Shown piece after piece: positions 7,381 to 13,770 of a stretch of 27,942 bases of DNA. Every line of letters starts with the position of its first letter. Position 1 is the stretch's first letter. The notes beneath the pieces are model-generated. The model was not told the DNA's origin. It saw only the letters and a list, made by a program, of their open reading frames with translations, and made no database searches. Source of the stretch: Candidatus Paenalcaligenes intestinipullorum (GTDB lineage: Bacteria; Pseudomonadota; Gammaproteobacteria; Burkholderiales; Burkholderiaceae_B); the NCBI GenBank assembly GCA_019120675.1, contig DWUQ01000078.1, positions 1 through 27,942 of the forward strand, given 5' to 3'. The position numbers and the translations under genes are program-made.

Positions 7381-8118
7381 TTATTCATGCACCACGATCG
7401 GTGCGGCAAACATATACCCCCAATTATGTACTGACTTTAAAGGTAGCTCGATTTCAATCTGCTCAAATTTACGGCGTAAGCGGCTAATAATTACACCCAA
7501 ACGATTAATCTTGATGGCCTGAGCGCATTCCTCGCTCGCACTAATGGCCAAGAGCAAAATATCGTGAGGCACGCGATGGCCTTCTTGGCTTGCAAACGCT
7601 TGAAACAACGCGCGCTCAAGAGTGGTTAACGCAACAATGGCGCCTTTTGGGGTACGTATATTCCACCCCTCATCCATCAATACCCAATGATTGAGGTCGT
7701 TATTCGCTACTAGATTTTTGTGACGTGAACGACGCAATAAGCTGTGCAACTGAGCCATTAACAGGGCACTGCTATTTTTGAGCGAGAAGTAAGCATCGGC
7801 CCCACACATCATGAGTTGCACTAAAGCGGCTTCGTTGAACCTAGGCAATACCGGAATAATAAGGAACTCGGAGCTAATGGAGCGTAACCGTACCGTGGTG
7901 ACAATGAGCTCGGCGGGCTCGCCCACCAACAGAAAAATAGCGGTTTGTTGGCGTCGCGCATGCTCAGCTGAGGCGGTGCATAGCGCGTGGATATCGTTTT
8001 CGGTTTTTTGGTGATAACCGTGTTCTTTGAGGCTTAACGATAAAGTTTGTAAAACAGGTTGTTCCCATTGGCTGTCTGCAAGGTACCAATACACGGTAGC
8101 AACGTGATCGACGGGCAT
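7381..8118 (-). CDS. Orphan OmpR-type winged-helix regulator with degenerate receiver
   Basis: A 245-residue protein with response-regulator architecture. Residues 6-130 look like a receiver: the strand-helix rhythm ends in GADAYFSLKNS (106-116) and a final helix LLMAQLHSLLRR, matching the usual G-A-D-D-Y-x-x-K-P-F region. The phospho-acceptor aspartate is missing: the beta3 strand reads AIFLLVGEP (60-68). The beta1 acidic pair is reduced, and the usual Pro after Lys114 is Asn. Residues 146-239 are an OmpR/PhoB winged helix with LTTLERALFQAF, ISRLRRKF (211-218) and the wing HNWGYMF. Phosphorylation-independent DNA binding is inferred. No histidine kinase is adjacent. The start at 8118 is preferred because AGGAA lies 6 nt upstream; the ATG at 8124 would touch it. 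A small XRE gene is divergent. Confidence 0.75.
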   Translation of the reverse strand: MPVDHVATVYWYLADSQWEQPVLQTLSLSLKEHGYHQKTENDIHALCTASAEHARRQQTAIFLLVGEPAELIVTTVRLRSISSEFLIIPVLPRFNEAALVQLMMCGADAYFSLKNSSALLMAQLHSLLRRSRHKNLVANNDLNHWVLMDEGWNIRTPKGAIVALTTLERALFQAFASQEGHRVPHDILLLAISASEECAQAIKINRLGVIISRLRRKFEQIEIELPLKSVHNWGYMFAAPIVVHE

Positions 8119-8138
8119 ACGCATTTCCTAATTAACAC

Positions 8139-8219
8139 AACCCAACAACTGGGTTCCTAATCCACATTTACCACAAACGTAATTATTTATCATTACCAAC
8201 GTTTTGCCAGAAAAGCGTT
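8139..8219. promoter_or_regulatory. Divergent intergenic region with inverted repeats (putative operators)
   Basis: Between the two divergent regulator genes lie AACCCA-N5-TGGGTT (8139-8155), GTAAT-N8-ATTAC in the AT-rich middle, and AACGTTTT (8198-8205) facing AAAAGCGTT (8211-8219) with one extra base. XRE and OmpR-type proteins often bind such repeats at their own promoters, so these are candidate operators. No clear -35/-10 pair stands out. Confidence 0.4.
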
Positions 8220-8229
8220 CAATATTAGC

Positions 8230-8607
8230 GTGAATACTTTTGGCACAAACCTTCGTAAGGCAAGAGAAGCAAGGCAGCTTTCCCAACAACAGTTAGCGGA
8301 ACTGGCCGAGTTATCGCAAGCAGCCATCTCGAGTTATGAACGGGGCAACCGCATAGCTCCGAGACACTTATTACGTTTGGCTAACGCATTACAGGTTAGC
8401 CCTGAGTGGTTAATGCACGGCAGTGAAAGTGTGAACGCCCATCGGTCTATAATGGCTGAGCCCACCGCTTGGACAGAGGTACCATTTCAATTTCAATGGC
8501 CCTTTTGTACTATTCACCCAGTTGATTATTACAAGCTAAATGAAGAACAACGTCAGCTGATAGAACAAACAGTACATAATTTAATACAATTAACCAAACT
8601 ACGCTAA
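8230..8607 (+). CDS. Small XRE-family helix-turn-helix regulator
   Basis: A 125-residue protein with a Cro/cI-type helix-turn-helix at residues 8-62: LRKAREARQLSQQQLAELAE, then LSQAAISSYERGNR as turn and recognition helix, then LLRLANALQVSPEWLMHG, the standard closing helix. The rest (WTEVPFQFQWPF and a final helix LNEEQRQLIEQTVHNLIQL) has no S24 peptidase or other recognised domain. The start is GTG with no good ribosome site; no in-frame ATG lies at the N-terminus. It is divergent from the degenerate OmpR-type regulator, which suggests cross- or autoregulation. Phage or toxin-antitoxin origin is possible, but no partner gene is present. Confidence 0.78.
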   Translation: MNTFGTNLRKAREARQLSQQQLAELAELSQAAISSYERGNRIAPRHLLRLANALQVSPEWLMHGSESVNAHRSIMAEPTAWTEVPFQFQWPFCTIHPVDYYKLNEEQRQLIEQTVHNLIQLTKLR

Positions 8608-8919
8608 CCTTAATTACACTATCTTCTTTAAGCTTGGTAAATAATTTCGCTTTAAATTGAAAACAAACAATAAGCTTCACGAAAGAGAAACAAATAAATA
8701 AAAGTCGTGGTTTTTACACGAAATTTATTTAGCTGTCGTAGGTGGTTTAATGGTTCCCTATTCACGCACGGCTTACTTCCAGCTCGCACCGCCTTAGACT
8801 TTTGCTAATTTAATATTGTCTATGGGGTAAACCGCTTATGATTTATCCTTACCAAAAGTATGCTCAGCCACTCCTAAGCTTGAGGATGAATTTTTTACTA
8901 AGACCTGTCATACTATGCA
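8608..8919. other. AT-rich non-coding stretch before the thiC riboswitch
   Basis: About 310 bp without a credible gene, visibly richer in A and T than the flanks. A hairpin with CGTG (8706-8709) and CACG (8717-8720) is framed by AAATAAAT (8692-8699) and ATTTATTT (8723-8730); it could end xre transcription but lacks a GC-rich stem. The right part should contain the thiC promoter. Confidence 0.5.
8816..8842 (+). promoter_or_regulatory. Weak candidate promoter for the thiC transcript
   Basis: TTGTCT (8816-8821) and TATGAT (8837-8842) are separated by only 15 bp, which is short for sigma70. The start would be near 8849, about 70 nt before the TPP aptamer. Confidence 0.35.
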
Positions 8920-9003
8920 CGTCGCAGGGGTACTCGTCGTTGTTCGACGGGTTGAGAAACACCCTTGGTACCAGTACGGATAATGCCGATGCTGGGAGCG
9001 TAC
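8920..9003 (+). ncRNA. TPP riboswitch (THI element) of thiC
   Basis: The conserved elements appear in order: AGGGGT (8926-8931); an 8-bp P3 stem ACTCGTCG (8932-8939) / CGACGGGT (8945-8952); TGAGA (8953-8957); ACCCTT (8961-8966), which pairs back to GGGGT; CCAG (8971-8974); CGGATAATGCC (8978-8987... the pyrophosphate-helix consensus); and CTGGGAGCG (8992-9000), which closes against CCAG. This matches the thi-box consensus closely. It sits just ahead of thiC, the classic target: thiamine pyrophosphate binding lowers ThiC expression. Confidence 0.93.
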
Positions 9004-9045
9004 CGAGTATGTAATTACGATAAATCGGTTGTCCCCTCCCCTTCG

Positions 9046-9064
9046 GCTCCATTTTCTTTGGAGC
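9046..9064 (+). promoter_or_regulatory. Putative ribosome-site-sequestering hairpin (riboswitch expression platform)
   Basis: GCTCC (9046-9050) can pair with GGAGC (9060-9064), which holds the Shine-Dalgarno sequence of thiC. The same pentamer GGAGC occurs at the 3' edge of the aptamer (8995-8999), so GCTCC could pair with either copy. That would give a translational on/off switch. The stem is short and the pairing is inferred. Confidence 0.55.
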
Positions 9065-9069
9065 TACTC

Positions 9070-10983
9070 TTGAAGATCGAAACCCAATTTACTGCCGAAT
9101 CCGCCACCGTCGATTCTGCAGCCATCCAACCCCTTCCTCAGTCACGTAAACATTACGAAATTGGCTCTCGGCCAGATATTCGTGTGCCTGTGCGTGAGAT
9201 CACTCAAAGCGATACCCCGACGTTGTTTGGTGGTGAAAAAAACCCACCTATTTATGTCTACGATACCAGTGGTCCTTATACCGACCCTACGGTGGCCATT
9301 GATATTCGCAAAGGCTTGCCCAGCGTGCGCAGCACGTGGATCGAAGAACGCAACGATACCGAAGTGCTCACTGGTCTCAGCAGTCACTTTAGCCGCGAAC
9401 GCTTAGCCGATGAACGCTTGGATGCCATGCGCTTTGAGCTGACGCGTCAACCACGTCGCGCTAAGTCCGGTGCCAACGTCACGCAAATGCACTATGCACG
9501 CAAAGGCATCATTACGCCCGAGATGGAATACATCGCCATTCGTGAAAACGTCCGTCGTGAGCATTATATTGAGCAATTACGCAGCAGTGGTCCCGAAGGG
9601 GAAAAACTGGTGAAGCGTATGCTCAAGCATCACCCTGGCCAGAGTTTTGGCGCTTCCATACCCGGTTTGATTACCCCTGAATTTGTACGTGACGAAGTGG
9701 CGCGTGGGCGGGCGATCATTCCTGCCAACATCAACCACCCTGAGCTTGAGCCCATGATCATTGGACGCAATTTCTTGGTGAAGGTGAATGCCAATATCGG
9801 CAACTCGGCGGTCACCTCCAGCATCAACGAAGAGGTCGAAAAAATGACGTGGGCCATCCGCTGGGGTGCGGATACCGTCATGGATTTATCGACTGGCAAA
9901 AATATCCACGAAACCCGTGAGTGGATTTTGCGTAACTCACCTGTACCGATTGGTACGGTGCCCATTTATCAAGCCCTAGAAAAGGTCGGAGGCGTAGCCG
10001 AAGACCTCACTTGGGAAATCTTCCGCGACACCTTGATCGAACAAGCAGAGCAAGGCGTGGATTATTTCACTATTCACGCGGGCGTACGACTGGCCTACGT
10101 GCCCATGACCGCCAGCCGCATGACCGGTATTGTGTCGCGTGGCGGCTCCATTATGGCGAAGTGGTGCTTAGCGCATCACAAAGAGAGCTTCCTCTACGAG
10201 CGCTTCGAAGACATCTGCGAAATAATGAAAGCCTATGATGTGAGCTTTTCATTAGGCGATGGCTTACGACCCGGTTCCGGCTACGACGCCAACGACGAGG
10301 CACAATTTGCCGAGTTGCGCACCTTGGGCGAGCTCACCCAGCTCGCGTGGCAACACGACGTGCAAACTATCATCGAAGGCCCAGGCCATGTGCCCATGCA
10401 CTTGTTGCGCGAAAACATGGACCTCCAGCTCAAGCATTGCCATGAAGCCCCTTTCTACACTTTAGGGCCCCTCAGCACTGATATTGCGCCGGGTTACGAT
10501 CACATCACTTCGGGTATTGGAGCAGCAATCATTGGTTGGTATGGCACCGCCATGCTGTGCTATGTCACCCCCAAGGAGCACTTGGGTCTGCCCAACAAAA
10601 AAGACGTCAAAGACGGCATCATCACCTACAAAATCGCTGCTCACGCGGCGGACCTTGCCAAAGGCCATCCAGGTGCGGCGATTCGTGACAACGCCTTATC
10701 TAAGGCACGGTTCGAATTCCGTTGGGAGGATCAATTCAATCTCGGCTTAGACCCCGATACCGCACGCGCCTTTCATGACGAGACCTTGCCCAAGGACTCC
10801 ATGAAAGTGGCGCATTTTTGCTCAATGTGTGGACCCAAATTCTGTAGCATGAAAATCTCCCAAGATGTCCGCGATTATGCGCGTGAGCATGGCCTCGATG
10901 AAGCCAGTGCTTTGGACAAAGGCATGCAAGAAAAGTCCATTGAGTTTGTGACAAAGGGCTCGAATTTGTACCATCAAGCCTAA
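9070..10983 (+). CDS. thiC: Phosphomethylpyrimidine synthase ThiC
   Basis: ThiC is a radical-SAM enzyme that rearranges aminoimidazole ribotide into HMP phosphate for thiamine. The protein has 637 residues, near the family length. It shows SRKHYEIGSRPDIRVPVREI-type N-terminal sequence, the barrel signatures GADTVMDLSTGKNIHETREW and GPGHVPMH, and the C-terminal cluster motif CSMCGPKFC (Cys584, Cys587, Cys592), the C-x2-C-x4-C that binds 4Fe-4S. The start is taken as TTG at 9070, because GGAG lies 6 nt upstream and the upstream in-frame ATGs fall inside the TPP riboswitch. It is transcribed alone, ending at a strong terminator. Confidence 0.96.
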   Translation: MKIETQFTAESATVDSAAIQPLPQSRKHYEIGSRPDIRVPVREITQSDTPTLFGGEKNPPIYVYDTSGPYTDPTVAIDIRKGLPSVRSTWIEERNDTEVLTGLSSHFSRERLADERLDAMRFELTRQPRRAKSGANVTQMHYARKGIITPEMEYIAIRENVRREHYIEQLRSSGPEGEKLVKRMLKHHPGQSFGASIPGLITPEFVRDEVARGRAIIPANINHPELEPMIIGRNFLVKVNANIGNSAVTSSINEEVEKMTWAIRWGADTVMDLSTGKNIHETREWILRNSPVPIGTVPIYQALEKVGGVAEDLTWEIFRDTLIEQAEQGVDYFTIHAGVRLAYVPMTASRMTGIVSRGGSIMAKWCLAHHKESFLYERFEDICEIMKAYDVSFSLGDGLRPGSGYDANDEAQFAELRTLGELTQLAWQHDVQTIIEGPGHVPMHLLRENMDLQLKHCHEAPFYTLGPLSTDIAPGYDHITSGIGAAIIGWYGTAMLCYVTPKEHLGLPNKKDVKDGIITYKIAAHAADLAKGHPGAAIRDNALSKARFEFRWEDQFNLGLDPDTARAFHDETLPKDSMKVAHFCSMCGPKFCSMKISQDVRDYAREHGLDEASALDKGMQEKSIEFVTKGSNLYHQA

Positions 10984-10994
10984 ACGTCTAGTAC

Positions 10995-11033
10995 GTAGCC
11001 TGCGTTACCCTGCGACCGAATACTGCAGGCTAC
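10995..11033 (+). repeat. Inverted repeat after thiC
   Basis: GTAGCCTGC (10995-11003) and GCAGGCTAC (11025-11033) are perfect 9-bp arms around a 21-nt loop, 11 bp after the thiC stop. With the terminator that follows, the thiC transcript would end in two tandem hairpins. Confidence 0.6.
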
Positions 11034-11040
11034 CTCCAAC

Positions 11041-11080
11041 AAAAAACCTCGTTGTGGCGGACACCGCAACGAGGTTTTTT
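11041..11080. terminator. Bidirectional terminator between thiC and the OmpA-type gene
   Basis: AAAAAACCTCGTTGTGG (11041-11057) pairs with CCGCAACGAGGTTTTTT (11064-11080) with one wobble and a 6-nt loop. A T tract follows the stem on both strands, so it can end both thiC and the convergent minus-strand gene. Confidence 0.92.
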
Positions 11081-11148
11081 ATGGGCCAAAAATAGCCACC
11101 CACTTATAGGCTGAGCATAGTGTGCCTAGCCTGAGTGCCGTTTACGAC

Positions 11149-11808
11149 TTACTGCTGCGTCGCAAACAAGTACAGCTCAACACGACGGTTTTGTGCACGC
11201 CCTTCGGCGGTGTCGTTGCTGGCTACAGGGTAGTTGGGGCCACGGCCTTCGGCAGCAATACGGCTGGCGGAGACATCACGCTCAATCAAGAACATGCGTA
11301 CCGCATTGGCACGCTCTAGGGACAAGCGCTCATTGAGCTGCAAGGAGCCTGTGCTGTCGGTATGGCCAATGGCGGCGGCTTTGAGCTCGGGATGCTGACG
11401 TAGAGCACGCGCCACACTGTCTAAGACAGGGGTTAGAGCAGGTTTGAGTACGGCTTGGCCGGAATCAAAGGATACGCCACTGGGTAGGTTAACTCGTAAT
11501 GAGCCATCCGGCATTTCGGTGACGTCTACCCCTAAACCCTGGGCACCGGACTGTTCGACATCATTTTTAATGCCAGACCAGTTGTAGCCCACAATACCGC
11601 CTGCAAGCGCCCCTAAGCCCGCACCAATGGCAGCGGCTTTGCTGCTGTCGCCAATTAATACCCCTAAGCCTGCGCCTAAGGCGGCACCCGCGCCCGCACC
11701 GGTCGCGGTACGGCCACCTGTGCTCATGTTGGTGGTGGCGCATCCTGCCAGCATGGCGGCCATCGTTAAACCAGCAGCCAATCGAGTGAATTTATAGGTC
11801 ATTGTCAT
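11149..11808 (-). CDS. OmpA-family lipoprotein with glycine-zipper segment
   Basis: A 219-residue envelope protein. The N-terminus is a lipoprotein signal peptide ending LAGC with Cys23 as the lipidation site. No Asp follows the Cys, so outer-membrane sorting is expected. Residues 35-75 form a glycine-zipper stretch (GAGAGAALGAGLGVLIG and IGAGLGALAGGIVG). Residues about 100-215 are an OmpA C-terminal peptidoglycan-binding domain: GHTD (Asp151), NERLSLERANAV with Arg166, and GRAQNRRVEL at the end. This architecture resembles E. coli YiaD. It likely anchors the outer membrane to murein. The ATG at 11808 has GGAG 8 nt upstream. An inverted repeat lies in the 5' leader. It is transcribed alone, downstream of the aap genes. 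Confidence 0.88.
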   Translation of the reverse strand: MTMTYKFTRLAAGLTMAAMLAGCATTNMSTGGRTATGAGAGAALGAGLGVLIGDSSKAAAIGAGLGALAGGIVGYNWSGIKNDVEQSGAQGLGVDVTEMPDGSLRVNLPSGVSFDSGQAVLKPALTPVLDSVARALRQHPELKAAAIGHTDSTGSLQLNERLSLERANAVRMFLIERDVSASRIAAEGRGPNYPVASNDTAEGRAQNRRVELYLFATQQ

Positions 11809-11831
11809 TGCTTCTTCTCCTAGTAGTCGGT

Positions 11832-11857
11832 ATTAGCTTATTTACCTGCAAGCTAAT
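11832..11857 (-). repeat. Inverted repeat in the leader of the OmpA-type gene
   Basis: ATTAGCTT (11832-11839) and AAGCTAAT (11850-11857) are perfect 8-bp arms with a 10-nt spacer. It lies about 24 bp upstream of the ATG, so it could be an mRNA leader hairpin or a protein-binding site. Confidence 0.5.
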
Positions 11858-11938
11858 GCTACCAACTTCAACTGGGCTTATCTGTTACAAATTCATTCTA
11901 AGCGTTGGCCTTAACCAAATTTAAATATTCGTTGGTCA

Positions 11939-12676
11939 TTACAGTAATTGTTGCAAAAAAGCCTGTGTGCGTGGATTTTGCGGATGATCAAAAAAAACAG
12001 CAGGCGGCTGCACTTCAACGATCTCCCCTTGATCCATAAACACAACTCGATCAGCCACTTGTCGGGCAAAGGTCATTTCATGCGTGACACACAACATGGT
12101 CATGCCACTTTCTGCTAACTCCCGCATCACGTCTAAGACCTCCTTGACCATTTCAGGATCTAAAGCGGAAGTGGGCTCGTCGAACAGAATGATTTTAGGC
12201 TGCATACATAAGGAGCGAGCAATCGCCACTCGTTGTTGCTGCCCTCCTGATAATTGACCAGGAAACTTATGAGCTTGGTCGGCAATGCGAACACGCTCTA
12301 AGAAACTTAATGCGCGTGCCTCTGCTTCCGCTTTAGACAAGCGTAGAACATAACGTGGTCCCAAGGTCAGGTTCTCTAAGACAGTTAAGTGTGGAAACAA
12401 ATTAAAGTGTTGGAACACCATGCCAACGTCCCGACGCACTGCTTCAATTTGCTTAAGGTTATCGGTAACCTCGACCCCATCCACAACAATACGACCACTT
12501 TGATGCGGCTCTAAATAATTAATGCAGCGAATCAGCGTCGATTTGCCTGAGCCCGATGGCCCACAGATGACTATTTTTTCGCCACGTAACACCTCTAAAT
12601 TAATATCTTTAAGGACTTGAAAGTCACCAAACCATTTGTTGACCCCGTTCAACTGGATCAGAGCGTTCGTATGCAT
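11939..12676 (-). CDS. aapP: Amino-acid ABC transporter ATP-binding protein (AapP/GlnQ type)
   Basis: This ATPase powers polar amino-acid uptake through the AapQ-AapM channel at the inner membrane. The 245 residues show Walker A GPSGSGKST (39-47), the Q-loop Gln89 in VFQHFNLFPH, signature LSGGQQQR (142-149), Walker B IILFDEP (162-168) and the switch His199. It closely follows the PAAT family ATPases. The ATG is preceded by AGGA. It starts 12 bp after the aapM stop and is last in the aapQ-aapM-aapP order. I see no canonical terminator before the next gene. The symbol is by family; the substrate (general L-amino acids, Glu or Gln) cannot be read directly. Confidence 0.9.
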   Translation of the reverse strand: MHTNALIQLNGVNKWFGDFQVLKDINLEVLRGEKIVICGPSGSGKSTLIRCINYLEPHQSGRIVVDGVEVTDNLKQIEAVRRDVGMVFQHFNLFPHLTVLENLTLGPRYVLRLSKAEAEARALSFLERVRIADQAHKFPGQLSGGQQQRVAIARSLCMQPKIILFDEPTSALDPEMVKEVLDVMRELAESGMTMLCVTHEMTFARQVADRVVFMDQGEIVEVQPPAVFFDHPQNPRTQAFLQQLL

Positions 12677-12688
12677 AATTTATCCTGG

Positions 12689-13768
12689 CTAACGTTGGTC
12701 ATAGCGGGTTAAGTGCGTTTCCAGCCGGCGGCTATACCGTGAAATCCCATAACAAAACACAAAATAAATAGCCGCCACAAAGAGATAGGCTTCGGTGCTA
12801 AACCCACGCCATTGCGCATCGGCTACAGCAACCTTGGCACTTTGAGTTAAATCGAAAATCCCAATCACTACGACTAATGAGGTGTCTTTAAACAAAGAAA
12901 TAAAAATACTCACTAAGGGAGGAATCACCGTGGTGAGGGCTTGAGGCAACACAATTTTGCGCATGGTTTGCCAATAATTTAAACCAATCGACTGCGCCCC
13001 TTCGTATTGACCTTTGGGGATGGCTTGCAGCCCTCCTCGTACCGTTTCAGCGATATACGCCGCAGCAAATACAATGATGGCAATTTGTGCCCGCAGTAAT
13101 TTATCGATGTGCGTACCCGCTGGCAAAAACAGAGGCAACATGACGGACGCCATAAAGAGCAAACTAATCAGCGGCACCCCACGTATCAGCTCAATATAAG
13201 TAACGCTCAGCACCCGCACAGCAGGCAAGTGTGAGCGTCGGCCCAAGGCCAACAACACGCCTAAAGGAAAAGCAAAAGCCAAACCCACCGTAGCCAGCAT
13301 CAGGGTTAAGGGCAAGCCCCCCCAACGGCTATTGTCGACGTAGCTTAGGCCCAGCACTCCGCCCCACATCAGCACACCAAATGTGGTGATGGCGCCGAAC
13401 CAAATAAGAGCGAGCCACGCCCGCCAACACCGCTGCCAACAGCTTAAAAGGATCGCCACCACAAGCACAATCGTTGCTAAGAGTGGTCGCCACTGCTCGT
13501 CATAAGGATAGACGCCAAATAAAATCAACCGATGCTTGTGCGCAATAAACGCCCAACAAGCACCCGCGCTGTCTTTGCAGGCTTGGGCGGTGTTGGCGGT
13601 AAAATTCGCTTTGAGTACCGCCCAATCAAGTAAGGGCGGCAGCAGTATTAACAGTAAACCCACCAATAAAAGCGAGATCACGCTATTTAAAGGGGTAGAA
13701 AACAAACGCACACGCAACCAAGGCCAAGGGGCCTGCAAAAAAGAGACGTTAACCGTGTTTGGCCCCAT
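12689..13768 (-). CDS. aapM: Amino-acid ABC transporter permease AapM
   Basis: An inner-membrane permease of 359 residues with several hydrophobic segments. The periplasmic stretch with ACKDSAGACWAF and ILFGVYPYDEQWRP is typical of AapM/BztC proteins. The C-terminal half is the permease domain with the EAA loop EGAQSIGLNYWQ and VLPQALTTVIPPLVS, which docks on AapP. The ATG lies 2 bp after the aapQ stop, with GGAG in the end of aapQ as ribosome site, so the two permeases are translationally linked. Confidence 0.92.
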   Translation of the reverse strand: MGPNTVNVSFLQAPWPWLRVRLFSTPLNSVISLLLVGLLLILLPPLLDWAVLKANFTANTAQACKDSAGACWAFIAHKHRLILFGVYPYDEQWRPLLATIVLVVAILLSCWQRCWRAWLALIWFGAITTFGVLMWGGVLGLSYVDNSRWGGLPLTLMLATVGLAFAFPLGVLLALGRRSHLPAVRVLSVTYIELIRGVPLISLLFMASVMLPLFLPAGTHIDKLLRAQIAIIVFAAAYIAETVRGGLQAIPKGQYEGAQSIGLNYWQTMRKIVLPQALTTVIPPLVSIFISLFKDTSLVVVIGIFDLTQSAKVAVADAQWRGFSTEAYLFVAAIYFVFCYGISRYSRRLETHLTRYDQR

Positions 13769-13770
13769 AC

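Noticed and set aside
8741..8800. Mini-frame starting with ATG in the AT-rich gap (about 15 codons)
   Set aside because: No ribosome site, very short and without recognisable features.
8965..9069. Longer thiC start within the riboswitch
   Set aside because: The added residues are translated riboswitch sequence and resemble no ThiC N-terminus. The ribosome site is only positioned for 9070.
11876..11938. Possible terminator after aapP (ACCAA / TTGGT pairing)
   Set aside because: The stem is only about 5 bp with a long AT loop and no T tract on the minus strand.
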